From NCBI RefSeq assembly GCF_004664715.2, contig NC_051073.1, forward strand, positions 67,538,164 to 67,602,163: a DNA stretch of 64,000 nt. Direction: 5' to 3'. Below the pieces are notes generated by a model. That model worked only from the letters and a program-made list of their open reading frames with translations, made no database searches and had not been told where the DNA came from. Positions 35,110 through 46,304 of this stretch are shown here, piece after piece. The first letter of the stretch is position 1. The number at the start of each line of letters is the position of its first letter. Made by a program: the position numbers and the translations under genes. This DNA is from Peromyscus leucopus (lineage: Eukaryota > Chordata > Mammalia > Rodentia > Cricetidae).

Positions 35110-35380
35110 GTTGTTCTTCTATATCTGTCTTGCTGGTTACAGCGCCCCAGGCACACATGGACTGTGAATTCCATTGTAATATGGCATGTACTCCTTACTA
35201 CAATTTCTTTCCTGAAACAGTGATGGTGATTCTGCTTTATCTTTAATACTACAAGCCTGTGTCATGTTTTTACTCTTGGGGGAAATTCCCTGAAGGCAGG
35301 GTGACTGTGATTAAGTTCCCAATGTTTTTAGTGTCTTGTCAGAGAACACTGCATAGAGGTGATGAGCCTTGACAGGTTGG
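35110..35380 (+). mobile_element. Possible L2 3' end
   Basis: 'ttccctgaaggcagggtgac', 'tagtgtcttgtcagagaaca' and 'ctgcatagaggtgatgag' resemble the L2 tail (CCCTGAGGGCAGGGACTGTG...AGCACAGTGCCTGGCACATAGTAGGTGCT) after much decay. Confidence 0.4.
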
Positions 35381-35599
35381 TTTTGAGACCTTGCTGCACA
35401 GACAGATGCAGCTGTGATGGGAGCAGCGTTGGTTATGCTAGGACCGTTTCAGTTTTTATGGATTCCCAGTGAACTGCAGTACAGTCGGCATGACTAGGTG
35501 TCATGTGCTTAGCAGAAGAAGATGCAGAGCCTCAGAGACAGGGACTGCTTCTTCCACACTAGAGCTTCTCTTTAGTCATTTATCTTAGTTTTATTCTTC
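35381..35599. other. Unique DNA
   Basis: Nothing recognised. Confidence 0.5.
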
Positions 35600-35875
35600 A
35601 TTGACAGAGAGTGAGTGCATATATTTATGGGCACAAGGTGATGTTTTGATATATGTATGTATGTATCGTGCAATGATTAAATTAAACTCATTGACATAGC
35701 TGTTACCTAACCAAGTTGTCATTCTTTTTTTGCAAAGATAACATTTAAAATCTTTCAGGAATTTTGAAATTATCACGATCAACCTCCACCCCGTACTACA
35801 CGGTAGATCATCAAAGCATTTAACTAACTGAAGCTCTGTGACTTCCTGCCGACACCTGTTCTTCCCAGCCACCAC
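35600..35875 (-). mobile_element. L1M 3' end, antisense
   Basis: 'gggcacaaggtgatgttttg', 'atatatgtatgtatgtatcg', 'tgcaatgattaaattaaact' and 'acatttaaaatctttcagga' are the reverse complement of a mammalian L1 3' end (TACAATGTGATATTTTGATATATG..., GAACATTTAAAATCTA). Confidence 0.75.
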
Positions 35876-36551
35876 TTTTATTTCTTATAAACAAATACAC
35901 ACAGTTTTAAGGAATAGGCACTTGTAGAGAGTACAGAAAGGGAAAAGAGGACATTGAATGTTCCACAACTTCTGGAGCTTTTTTTGTTTACAATTTTCTT
36001 TCCCGAGTTGTTCTCTTTTAATTGTTCTGAAGTTGCTCCATTTCCAGCACAGGTTGAAAGTAACAGCTGTATGTCTTGGGCTTCAGTGAGCAGTAATTGA
36101 CCTGCATTTGTCAATGAGGATTACTTAGGACTGCCCTCAACCTACAATCAATTCTTCCTCAGTTTCCTACAATTATTGCTCACCTCCTCTGCCCTTTTAT
36201 GCACAGAAATAAAGTGGTATTTTAGCATTTCCTCATAGCAGGGATCTTTTCCTGTAGTTAAACATATTCTGATGAACAAATGGAGGGAAACACTGGGAAA
36301 CAATCGATATGTACGCAATTGCCTGCTTAATAGTCTAGTTGTGGAGAGGCAGGTTTAACAGGCATTGTCATAGACAGGGGAAGGGACATATCGCCAGCTC
36401 AAACAGAGGATTGGAATATCTGTGACAGTGCAAGAGCTATGCTTGCTGGGTGTTACATCTTTTTCCAAAATTGTTTCTAAAATAGATATAATAGACCAGG
36501 CATGAGGAGAGTGTATAAAGCTGCTCATCATTTGTTTATCATAAGTGGGGT

Positions 36552-36552
<1 letters not shown>
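35876..36552. other. Unique DNA
   Basis: Nothing recognised. Confidence 0.5.
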
Positions 36553-36599
<47 letters not shown>

Positions 36600-36645
36600 A
36601 TCATATGGGAGAGAGAGAGAGAAAGGAAAAAGAGAGAGAGACCCA
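36553..36645. repeat. (TG)n then (GA)n compound microsatellite
   Basis: TG repeat at 36553-36597, then GA-rich purine units at 36608-36640. Frames across it are artefacts. Confidence 0.95.
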
Positions 36646-36784
36646 TTTGGGCTCGGCTCAAATTATCATAAAGCAATGGCTTATATTTCCAAGGCTGGAA
36701 GCTGCAGCAGCTGCAGTCTCACTGTCTGGACCCTCCTGTAGTTCATGGTCAGGTGTATCGATAGAAGAGAAAGAGTTACATTTT

Positions 36785-37900
36785 TCTCTTTATTTTATTA
36801 TCTTTTAATTGGCATATAAAGCTATTGTGTACAGCATAATATTTTGAAGTTAATTAACATTGAGAACATATTTTCTGTCATACTCTATTTTATTTATTCT
36901 TTTGTAATGTCATATTTTTTTTGTTTGTTTTTAGAGACAGTGTTTCTCTGTGTAGCTTTGGTGCTTGTCCTGGATCTCACTATGTAGACCAGGCTGGCCT
37001 CAAACTCACAGAGATCCACTGGCTCTGCCTCCCGAGTGCTGGGATTAAAGGCGTGCACCACCACAGCCCAGCACAATTTCACACTTATGTACAATGTATC
37101 TTGGTCGTATTCAAAGCCTCTTCCTCCTCCAACTTCTCCCGCACTCTTCTCTTAAATTCTCACCAACTTCATATCCACTTCCTTTCTGAGACCAATTGGT
37201 GCTTCCTCGAGTGCATGTCTGTGCATTTGTGCATGGAGCTTAAGAAAGGCCACCCTCTGAAGAAAACTGACTCCATTCTCAAGCAGCCATCAATCACTAC
37301 TAGCCTTCAGCTAACGGTAGGGCCTCCTAAACCCCTGCCCATCCATTCTGGAATGTGGATTGGCTTTATCTTGTGAAGGTCTTGAGGTGGCGCCTGTAGC
37401 TGCTGTACATTTATGAGTACCATGATCTTGTCATATCCAGAAGACACTCCTTATCGGGGGCACTCCCTAACATTTGGTCCTTGTCATCTTTCTGGCCCCT
37501 CTTCACAGTGTTGCCTGAGCCTTGGGAAAATGGTAGTGTTACAGATGTCGAATGGTTGCTAAGCATCAGGAAGTCGCTTATTCCCTGCACTTGACTAGAT
37601 GTAAGTCACTGGATTAATCACCAGCTACGATAAGGAGAAGCCTCTCTGATGAGAGGTGAGAAGCTGTAGTTACTTATGGGGATAGGTATTAATGTTTGAA
37701 GGTAATTTGATGTTATGTCTAGTTTTCAAAATAACAAGAGTCATCTAATCCCTGCTTAGATATATGAGCTCCCCAGATAAATGATTTCGACCAGATTTAC
37801 AGTACCAGAAATGAAATCCTTCCTATGGATTGGGCTTAAATCTCATCAGAAAGCTGTTGGTTACCTCCACTGTAACCACTGACAGTAAAAAAAGGCAAAA
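36785..37900 (-). mobile_element. Rodent L1 (Lx-type) 3' region, antisense, split by B1
   Basis: The right part (37073-37900) matches the antisense L1 region seen at 16300: 'gagcttaagaaaggccaccc', 'agaaaactgactccattctc', 'gtcatatccagaagacactc', 'tgcctgagccttgggaaaat' and 'tcagaaagctgttggttacc'. The left 130 bp is T/A-rich and may be its poly-A end. A B1 occupies 36915-37072. Confidence 0.75.
36915..37072 (-). mobile_element. B1 SINE inserted in L1, antisense
   Basis: 'agagacagtgtttctctgtg', 'tagctttggtgcttgtcctg', 'gtagaccaggctggcctcaa', 'actcacagagatccactggc' and 'gagtgctgggattaaaggcg' give a near full-length B1. The right half (AGCTTTGGTGCTTGTCCTGGA) is the cricetid-type variant. Confidence 0.95.
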
Positions 37901-39170
37901 TACCAGGACTTCTGAGCATATTTGAGCATATTTGAAATCAGAGTTCAGAGTGGAGAAACCAAAATCTGTATTTTGTCAAATATTCCTGCTGATTTATTTA
38001 CCTGCCAGGGTACACTGCAGAAGAAAGTGTCATTGCAAGGGCCCCACTAAGGATGCTAGCCTGGGTCACCCTTAGCCTTGTCTGCAGCTCAAAACTCACC
38101 TTCGTATTCAAGCCTGATTGACATTAAGTAAGACATTTCCTTTTCCTTTCAATTAAACAAATTGTTGACGTAGGATTATAACTGTAATTAATCACTATAA
38201 AAGAAGACAATCAAGAGTTAGACGTTTAGCACATAAAACTGAAATACGGCAGCCTTGAGATTTAATCTTCAAAAAGTTTTCTTTACTTGCTATACCATAT
38301 TTACATAATTTCTATTTACTGTATAACAAGAAGTGTTGGTGAGAAAGAAGGAAAGCAAAATCTCTCCCTCCAGTGGAATGTTTTACATCTGCCTTTAAGT
38401 GAGTACACTAGAAAAGTGGGTTTTAGAGAGATGGAATTTTTCATCCTTGGCATCATCTCCAACATCTCTGTCAATCATCAGCACACCATCCAGAAATGCT
38501 TCTCTGGCCTCTTTGTACGAAGCTATAGGTGTATGACACCTTCAAATACAGAAAAGCTCCACGGTCTGCCTGTAGTAATAAAGGACTTGGTAATTGGATT
38601 TCAGAAAACACTGCAACAGCTCTCAGGTTATCAGACAAAGTTCCAGCCCCAGGCATTTTCTCAGTGGTGCTTATAGGACTAGGCTGCAGCCAAGGTGACT
38701 TTGATTCAGAGCTAATAAGGTGCTTTCAGAAATACATCTCACTCTGTATGGACTTTATCTCTTCATTTTATGAACCACGAGGATGCGCATTTTTGGTATA
38801 ATTTATTACATTACAACAAGGATTTGAAGGGAAAATTTTTGTCATTTTTGTGATAGTGAATGATAGAAGAGGACCATATTATTTCAGCAGTAAATACTGC
38901 AAAGTATTAAAATTGCACACTGCAACTGGTATTTGTCAGTTAAGCTGTGCATTTTCAGCTCTCTATGGTAGCATTATCCTAACTCGTTTTTATTCTCCAA
39001 TAGTGTTTGTATATAGTGGAATTAACTAAGACAAATGTCCATGCCTAGAAAATTTTAAGGTAAAATAGTGAACCATTAATAATTTTCCACTGCCATCAAC
39101 TACGATTAGATTAGACAAGCAGGACAGATGGCTAGCATGAAGGTTGATATTGACTCAAAATTGACTGTCA
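37901..39170. other. Repeat-poor unique DNA
   Basis: A small tandem duplication GAGCATATTT x2 lies at about 37914-37933. Otherwise no repeat is recognised. Overlapping frames of 90 and 129 codons at 38287-38801 are not recognised proteins and carry no matching splice pattern. 38000-38130 and 38300-38780 are modest candidates for conserved non-coding DNA. Confidence 0.4.
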
Positions 39171-39171
39171 A

Positions 39172-39390
39172 AGTTAGAGAGATGGTTCAATGGTTAAGAA
39201 AACTTACTGCTATTTGGAGAACATGAGCTCTGTTCCCACCATCCACATTGGGCAGTTCCTAGCTGCCTGTAACTCCAGTTCCAAGGGATCTGATGCCCCC
39301 TTCATGCCTCCTTGGGTACCTGGATACATGTAGTCCACATAAACTCATGCATGTACATGTAACTTTTTTTTTTTTTTAAAAAAAAAGTCA
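39172..39390 (+). mobile_element. B3-type SINE
   Basis: 'gttagagagatggttcaatg' and 'gttaagaaaacttactgcta' form the tRNA-like head. 'tgcctgtaactccagttcca', 'agggatctgatgccccctt', 'catgcctccttgggtacctg' and an A/T-run tail complete a plus-strand B3. Confidence 0.9.
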
Positions 39391-39394
39391 ATTA

Positions 39395-39700
39395 CAAATC
39401 ATTGTCACACTGATTGGATTGGAAAGCACCTAGAGGACTGATATAGCACATCTCAGTTTGTAGTGGAGGGTGCTTCAGAATGGGTGGAGCCAGCCAGTAG
39501 GCCTGGGGCCTAGATAGAATAAATGAGAGAAAGCCACTTAACAGAAGCTTGATCCCTGGAAGCCCTGGTATGAGCTGTTCCACCACACTATCCCACCATT
39601 ATGCACTAAAAGCCATGAACCACAATAGATACTCACTACCCTGTATGTGCAGACAAGTATCTTGTTACAATCACACAAAGCTACTAACACAGTCTTCTCA
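39395..39700 (+). mobile_element. Rodent repeat, class unsettled (MLT/URR-like)
   Basis: 'gattggattggaaagcacct' plus 'agaggactgatatagcacat' at the left and 'cttgttacaatcacacaaag' plus 'ctactaacacag' at the right match the ends of a rodent repeat I recall (ending TTGTCACAG...AACTAACACA). The middle is too diverged to classify. Confidence 0.45.
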
Positions 39701-41102
39701 CAATAGTGAATGCCAAAAAGATCTAAAAATTAAAAAAATTATCTTTCACACCTTCGGATGGCCTAAAATGTTACATCTTGTGGATAGGGTCGAGGCTAAC
39801 ATAGAGCACTGTTCTTGCTCTGTGTTAGGTTTTAATTCTTTTAACAGCTACTCTAGCAGGCATAGAAGTACAGAATAATGTAGGGAGGGGAGACCTAAAT
39901 AAAGCAGTAGCTGTGTACTGGTCTCCACTTGTTAACTATTTCTTTTACCATCCCCAAAATAGAGGTTTTAAAAATGGCACTGAGCCTCAGTTAGAGAGCT
40001 TTGTGTTGTTTTTAAGTGTAGTCACTGTGAGTTTCCTAGGTAACCTGTAATAGTCAGTGTTCAGGCGCGCCTTCGATAAGTAAGAATCTGTCGAAGGTAC
40101 ATAGCTAAAAGGAGCTAGTCTTGTCTTAGAAAATCCAAGATTTCTTTTAACGTTATTATTTAATCTGGACATGTTGATAATAAAACAGACGTTCTATTGG
40201 TCTAAGATAAAGGCTGGGCAGCGGTAGAGTGGAAAAGAGGCAAAGAGCAGTGAGGACAGCTATCCAGCCAAACTGGAGGGCCATGAAATGTGGAGACATT
40301 TCCATCTGCATCAAAATGGAGAGATTGCATTTTAAGTTATCCTCCATTTGTCTGAATCCAAAAATCTGGCTTGTTCTTAAGGTAGAAAAGATAGTTAAAA
40401 TATGTTCCACAAAAGGAGCCAGATTGAGAAGTCAGTCTGCCATAAATAGCAATTAATCTGGCATAGATGGCATAGATTTCCACTTTCTAATGTGTTGTAC
40501 TGGGATAACTTAATAGGTATCAGCCAAATATTCATAAGGATATGTTGGGATTTCCTCCTGTTTCATATGCAATAAGTGTATCATGAATCAGCGTGGCCTC
40601 TTTCCAAGATGGTATTATTTTCTTTGAGTCTCTAAGAAGGATATATTTTTATAACTCAGCTAGCCTCTGCCAATTCCACCTCCTAAGGAACCCTATGCAA
40701 GATGAAACCTAATGGCAAGAATATATGTTAATAATGATTTATTCCTCTGGGTCTCTGGATGCTGACACTTTTCAATGGAAAAAACATCTGAAATCCAATC
40801 ATTGTTTCCAAGGAGTCTAGCAAATTCTTCTAATTAAATGCAAAGGTGTCTGAGGTGGGAACCAAATTTCTTGTGGATGTGTGCTGAAATGATCTCAGCA
40901 AGGGACCCTGTCTTGTAGATGAGTGAAATACAGGGCTAATCTTGAACACCAAAGAATAGGAAATATGGACTCCATGAGATTTTCTTCACTGATCTGATAG
41001 AACCAAGATCTATGTCCTATATTCCCATCATAGTCTCTCTCTGTCTTTGCTCCTTTAAGTTCCTCTTTTCCCCAAATCCTTTTATGACCAATAATGAATT
41101 TA
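39701..41102. other. Repeat-free stretch with CpG-rich hairpin
   Basis: About 1.4 kb without recognisable repeats. It contains GGCGCGCC at 40064-40071 and a perfect 7-bp inverted repeat, CCTTCGA (40070-40076) and TCGAAGG (40091-40097), with a 14-nt loop. Short frames on both strands (60-84 codons, 39987-40456) are unrecognised. Confidence 0.4.
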
Positions 41103-41104
41103 GA

Positions 41105-41215
41105 GGCCGGGCATGGTTGTACTAGTCATAATCTCAGCACTCTGGAAACTGAAGCAAGATGATAAAATGTTTACGGACAGCTTCGACTACATACCAAGAC
41201 TGTCTCTCAAAATTG
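41105..41215 (+). mobile_element. Old B1 SINE
   Basis: 'gaggccgggcatggttgtac', 'ataatctcagcactctggaa' and 'accaagactgtctctcaaaa' keep the B1 order on the plus strand, with substitutions. Confidence 0.85.
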
Positions 41216-41689
41216 AGTTGGAATTAGAGGGCAAGTTGTTAACATCTCTCTTTCACTAAAAGAGGCCTTCATTTTTGTCTTGTGTCCTTAAGTCCACATA
41301 CCATCAAATCTTCATGATATTAAATTACAAGCGGTTTTTTTTTGTTTGTTTGTTTTTTTTTTGTTTGTTTGTTTTTTCTATAAAGTGTGCCTTCCCTTGT
41401 ACCAGTTGTCTGGAAGATCCTTAACATATGCTTCTAATTTACTGTATTTTATTATCAATAAATGTTTGACCATCATATTTTAGAGTTCCAAGATTTGTAC
41501 TCTATTCTTTGTATTAGCATTGTGCATTGTTCTCCAATCTATGTGTTCTGTTTTTGAGGTGTTTCATCTTAAGCCCTTTTTAAGTCTGTGGTTTTATTCA
41601 AGCTCCTCAAATACATAATCAATTTTTTAAATAAATAAATAATGAATCTCCCTTTTTTCTTCCCACAGTCTACTCTTTAAAATTGGGTG
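41216..41689. other. Unique DNA with (GTTT)n patch
   Basis: Poly-T/GTTT low complexity at 41335-41377. AAAT-rich near 41620-41645. Otherwise unassigned. Confidence 0.5.
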
Positions 41690-41830
41690 GTTTTTTTTTT
41701 TTTTTGGGCAGGGGATTATAATACAATTACATAATTTCTACCTTCAGGCTCCTCCCTCCTAACTCTCATACACACCTCATTGGTTTCTTTCAAATTAATG
41801 GCCTCTTTTTTTCATCATTTGTCCTGAGCC
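41690..41830 (-). mobile_element. Rodent L1 3' end, antisense
   Basis: Poly-T (41692-41706) then 'ggattataatacaattacat', 'aggctcctccctcctaactc' and 'tttctttcaaattaatggcc' are the reverse complement of the rodent L1 3' terminus, the same block as at 58225-58325. Confidence 0.75.
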
Positions 41831-42440
41831 ACATTATCCAAAATTCAGTTATGAATATTAATATTTAAAGGACTCTGGTAATATAAAAGGCAAAGTCATT
41901 TCTTCCTGTGCTGTTGTTATCAGTCCTGTTTTCGAACACCATTAATGTTTAAAAGACGCTTTACTATGAATTTGAGAAAGAGCAAGGGTGGTCATATGGG
42001 AGGGTTTGGAGGCAGGAAAGAAAAGGGGGAAATGATAGATATACTTATATATTGCAACCTCAAAAGTAAACAAGGAAAGAAACAAAGGAAATCGTTTTCT
42101 GATGTAGAGAATCAGGTATCTCTGTGAGATAGGGAAGTTGTACCCCATTTCATGAGTTCTCAGAGGGAAAGTCTTTCCCAGTTTAACCTAGCTGGTACTG
42201 GAAAGTATTTGTTTTTACAAAAGAAAATGCCTTAATATGAAGCTACCAAACCCATCCCGCCCCTGCCGCTGTATACACAGACCCAGCAGTAGCTCTCATT
42301 TGAGTAATACCAGTGTCTCAGAAAACAACCGTGATAAGCTCTGGTCAGAACCACGAAGGCATAGCTTCAACCTTCCTGTCATTTGTTCATTGTTTGACCC
42401 CTCTGAAGAATGACTACTCACTCCTAAAAGGGCACTAAGG
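41831..42440. other. Unique DNA
   Basis: Nothing recognised. Confidence 0.5.
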
Positions 42441-42444
42441 CTTC

Positions 42445-42590
42445 AGGAATGGAGGCTCAAACCCGAGTCCCAACACTTGAGAAGTGGAAGCAGGCAGAAC
42501 AGGAGTTCATCATCATCATCTTCAGCTACATCATGATTTCAAGTTCACCCTGGGCTAAGCATTCGTCTCACGAAACCAAAAATAGATCTA
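42445..42590 (+). mobile_element. Old B1 SINE (proto-B1-like)
   Basis: 'gtcccaacacttgagaagtg', 'gaagcaggcagaacaggagt', 'tcttcagctacatcatgatt', 'tcaagttcaccctgggctaa' and 'tctcacgaaacc' follow an early B1 form that retains the segment lost in later copies. The 82-codon frame over it is an artefact. Confidence 0.75.
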
Positions 42591-43160
42591 TAAATAAAAT
42601 GACTCTAGGCAAATGTGAGGAACTTGTGGAAATACGTTTAGGAGGCCCCAGCACACAGAGACTATTTAGAGGAAAAGGAAATGTTGATCATGCATGAGTG
42701 CCAAATCGAAGCGGAAGGCTTTATCCAAGGGAAGGGAGCTCTGTTCAGTGAGGGCAATGGAGTGTTTCAAGCTTGAGATAAAACGTCTGGCGTGGTTAAA
42801 CTGCCGTCTGTCTGCCACCCAGTCTTACCCCTTAAGCCGACTTCTTATGGAATCACACAAATATATTAACTTGTTCCTTTGTCTTCTGCATGATTTTAAG
42901 CAATGTCTCCCTTGATACTAGTGGTTGGCCCATGTTCAGAGGACTACTATGTCTCATTTCACCAGAAAAACTGAGTGATAATAAAGGGAACTAATGAAGA
43001 TGTAAAGGAGAAGATTCCCATGGAATTCTCCGTGGTAAACCACAGTAATATAGCCACATCTCCATAAACCCAGTCACATCTCCTGTTGCTTTGAAGGCGT
43101 TAAACTAGGCTTTTGGAAATTGTATTCTTATCCATAAATTTTTGCCTTATTTTGTTTCTA
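42591..43160. other. Unique DNA
   Basis: Nothing recognised. CpGs at 42708, 42714, 42784, 42792 and 42803 are more frequent than in neighbours. Confidence 0.45.
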
Positions 43161-43164
43161 TTTG

Positions 43165-43270
43165 TTCATTTTGAGATAAAGTATCTGGTAATCCAGGCTG
43201 GCCTCTAACTTGATATAGGATGAAATACTATGTTGGGCTCTGTGTATCACATGCTTGGATTAGCCATGGG
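43165..43270 (-). mobile_element. Decayed B1 SINE, antisense
   Basis: 'ttttgagataaagtatctgg' and 'taatccaggctggcctctaa' then 'cacatgcttggattagcc' resemble the reversed B1 order with heavy decay. Confidence 0.55.
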
Positions 43271-43412
43271 ACATAGTGCACCTGTTAAGGTGGTAAGATT
43301 CATACTTCAATGGATCAATACTCATGAGTCATCTGGAGTTTAGCATATCACTTTGATCACAGAAGGCAATTGTTTTTATTCATTGACCCATATTTCCTGA
43401 TGACCATGAGTA

Positions 43413-43414
<2 letters not shown>
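43271..43414. other. Unique DNA
   Basis: Nothing recognised. Confidence 0.5.
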
Positions 43415-43466
<52 letters not shown>

Positions 43467-43470
43467 TGTG
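43415..43470. repeat. (GT)n microsatellite
   Basis: About 56 bp of GT with one GG slip near the right end. Confidence 0.97.
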
Positions 43471-43692
43471 TATAGACTAAATAATACACTTGAGATGTAA
43501 TAAAAAGAAAAACAGATACTATGAGTAAAATTTTACACTAGATTTGATGGCTTAGGGAAGGCTTCAGGAAGAAATAGTGCTTGAGACAGGCATAACATGA
43601 GAAGAATAGTACATTATAGATCGTCAAAAACCAAACTTCAGTAGATCCAAATGGAATGAAAACAAACTAAAGCAGAAAATTAAATATAAATA
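43471..43692. other. Unique DNA
   Basis: Nothing recognised. Confidence 0.5.
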
Positions 43693-43777
43693 AAGGTCTG
43701 GTGATATACATACAGCTCAGTGGTAGAGTGTTGGCATAGCATGCTTAAGGCACTCACTAGGGTCAGTCTTCAGTAAA
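43693..43777 (+). mobile_element. ID SINE, diverged
   Basis: 'atacagctcagtggtagagt' is a clear A box. 'gttggcatagcatgcttaag' and 'cactagggtcagtcttcagt' follow with a decayed B box. It ends in the CA/GA microsatellite, which probably grew from its A-rich tail. Confidence 0.85.
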
Positions 43778-43782
43778 ACACA

Positions 43783-43869
<87 letters not shown>
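43778..43869. repeat. (AC)n(AG)n compound microsatellite
   Basis: AC at 43778-43800 is joined to about 69 bp of pure GA at 43801-43869. Confidence 0.97.
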
Positions 43870-43870
<1 letters not shown>

Positions 43871-44057
43871 TGATGCCTGCCTGCAGGTTGGCTGGTGACC
43901 TCTTGTTATAAGAAACAGGAAATTCGGGAGAAGGATTGACTTGGAAGACTATGAAGGACCTCAGTTAGGGTCTACAAGTGTACATTAAGGTAGTTACTTA
44001 ATTGATTGGAAGCAAATTACAATGCCTGATTGAGGTCTCCAGTACTATGCAAGGTGA
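43870..44057. other. Unique DNA
   Basis: Nothing recognised. Confidence 0.5.
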
Positions 44058-44117
44058 GGTTGCTCTCAACGTTGATTGTGAATCAGAATAACCTGAACTG
44101 ACTGGTAACACATTGAT
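44058..44117 (+). mobile_element. Possible MER5A-type hAT fragment
   Basis: 'ttgctctcaacgttgattgt' plus 'gaatcagaataacctgaact' resembles the left end of MER5A (GTTCTCAAA..TTGTGCATCAGAATCACCTG). Short and uncertain. Confidence 0.4.
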
Positions 44118-44119
44118 TC

Positions 44120-44370
44120 CTTAAAATTTGTTCCTCTCATCCATATGTAACTTTGTACCCTTTGGTCAGCAACTTCTATGCACCCCCACTCTTCATCTTC
44201 AGCCCAAGCCCATCTTCCTACTCTCTACCTCTGTGAAGTGAACTTTACAGAGAGTTCATGTATAACATGGGCAATTTTGTCCTTTTGTGCCTGGATTGTT
44301 CCTTTTCATATAATAGCCTTCAGGTGAACTATAGGCAGCAATAATGCGGTATATACTTTGACCCTTAAGA
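44120..44370 (-). mobile_element. L1M 3' region, antisense
   Basis: 'gtaactttgtaccctttggt', 'cagcaacttctatgcacccc', 'ctactctctacctctgtgaa' and 'cttttgtgcctggattgttc' plus 'ataatagccttcaggt' match the reverse complement of the L1M segment whose sense form appears at 18185. Confidence 0.75.
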
Positions 44371-44477
44371 CGGTAATTTTAAATGCTTCACTACAAAAAT
44401 GATAGGACAATTAGGTGGCCGATTTTACTGTGCTGTTTTGTATGTGTGTATCAAAGCATCATGTTGTACCTGAAGGA
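44371..44477. other. Unique DNA
   Basis: Nothing recognised. Confidence 0.5.
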
Positions 44478-44590
44478 AGCTATGTTGCACACCCGAAATC
44501 ATAGACATGGTGAGACTGAGGTAGGTTAATCTCGAGTTAGAGGCCAGTCTAGTCTTCATAGTTAGAGCCTGTCTCCAAAAATATATGTAA
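44478..44590 (+). mobile_element. Old B1 SINE
   Basis: 'cacccgaaatcatagacatg', 'gtgagactgaggtaggttaa', 'tctcgagttagaggccagtc' and 'agagcctgtctccaaaa' keep the right two-thirds of a B1 on the plus strand. Confidence 0.7.
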
Positions 44591-44744
44591 CCATATTTTT
44601 TAAAAAGTCGGTTCCCTGAATCCCTTTCCGAGATTTCCTGAAAAATTCTGTTTATTTTGGGGTCCCCATCATAGTTCATGTTTTCTAGTACCTGACCAAG
44701 AGACATGGATGGTTAAAAAAAAAAAAACCATCTATTCTAAATTC

Positions 44745-44869
44745 AAGTAATTCTTGAATTTAAAATAAGGACAGTAACAGCAGCAATGCTTATGAGCTCA
44801 GGCAGGCTTTGCAGGATTACATATTTATTGATCCCTATTACTCTACCCCAGCAAAATGTCCCATGAGGC
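44745..44869 (+). repeat. Local direct duplication, copy A
   Basis: Starts 'aagtaattcttgaattta'. Blocks 'aaggacag', 'gcaatgc', 'ttacata' and 'tgaggc' recur in the same order at 46305-46425. By-eye identity is roughly three quarters over 120-125 bp with few indels. The right end of the pair overlaps the start of an antisense MIR in copy B. Confidence 0.7.
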
Positions 44870-46304
44870 CCGAGGAGCCTTACAGGCATAATACCCAAGC
44901 TAAAGCCATGTATACTAGAATTATCTTGAGGGTGCTTTTTATTTTATTTTTTTAACTTCTTCATGTTATCTCCTGGGAAGCCAGTCAGAAAACCACTTCT
45001 CAGATATTCTGGTGGTTAAGTTACAAATATAGATGTTTATGCCATTTTTATAACACTGCATTGTCCATATAAACCACTTCCAAGGCAAAATCTAACTTAG
45101 GTGAACAACTGAAAAGGCCAGGAGCAGGAAGTGAGGACTGCGTTGTGGCCATAGATCAAGGTGTGCATTCTGTAAATACTCAGCAAGTCAAGCAAAAAGA
45201 GACAACTGGAATTTGATATTATCCAAATGGAATGACCACTTGAACAGCTCTTTCTCTTGTTCTGCCTGTCCCCAGATTTAATCAAAGTACCTACCCTGTT
45301 GTGCACACCCATAAATTATATCCTCAAGACTAACTGGCCTCAAAAAAGGCACAAAAGGTGGCACAAAATGCACCCAAATCTAGTGTATTCAGTTTATCTA
45401 TATAAAGTCACCCTTTTAAAGGTTAATTAATACAATTTTATTTCTTGACTTAACAATAACTCTTTACTATAAATTAAGAGATTACTAGTGGGAACAATGA
45501 GAGATTTTTTGTTTGTTTGTTTGTTTTGTTTTTCTATCAAAGATGGCTAGCCTGGCAGGGACCAGCATTCTATAAACCTTTCTGATCTTGGAAATTTCCT
45601 GTCTGTTTGTCTAAACTCTGGATGTCAGACCCCTAAGATTGGCTCTCTATCATACCTTCCCCTTTCATGAAGGTCATGAATTAACAAGTCACATCAGATT
45701 GTGAGGCCTAGCTCCCACCAAATGTGGTGAGATACTGTTGGGACCCTGTGATCAGATAAAAACCAAGTGACCATCCTACCTCAGTGTGTTTGCTAGCCCG
45801 GTTTGAGTCTTTGCACACTGTTGTGTAAAAGTAAATTGCCTTACTAAATTACTTTCAGTTAGTGTGTCTCTTTGTACACCCAGGATGGGAGGATGGGGTG
45901 TGTGTGGGATTCTTTTCCAATGAAAATGGCCACTTGAAGATTTTAAAAGAACTAGATACATTATATAATTTTAAATCTATTTAAAGGAAAGCATTGTTAA
46001 AGCCTTTAAATTTGACTTTCCCATTATCTCAATAGAATACTAAGCATTTTAAGCTGTCCAGAATCTATTTTAAAATGGCCATAAAGAAATTTGTAGTAAT
46101 TAAGACAAGTCTACAGACACTGTATAGATCAGAATGCTTTGTGTGATTTCTGCATGTATCTTTTCAGTAAGATAAAATATTTGTCCACAGTAATGGAGTC
46201 AGCTCCACCCACCTATACCTTCCCCTGGTTGGGATTTTTCTCACCTTAGCTTGATGTTACTGAAAAGGTTGATAATTAAAAATAAACATGGAAAGAGTAG
46301 GGGG
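44870..46304. other. Spacer between duplication copies; possible LTR-like stretch
   Basis: (GTTT)n at 45511-45534. The stretch 45540-45930 has phrases reminiscent of rodent ERV or LTR sequence ('tgttgggaccctgtgatcag', 'cagttagtgtgtctctttgt'), but I cannot delimit or name an element. Confidence 0.35.

Noticed and set aside
38287..38801. Overlapping frames of 129 and 90 codons
   Set aside because: No known motif, the frames overlap out of phase, and no matching splice sites or start context. Listed only as possible conserved non-coding DNA.
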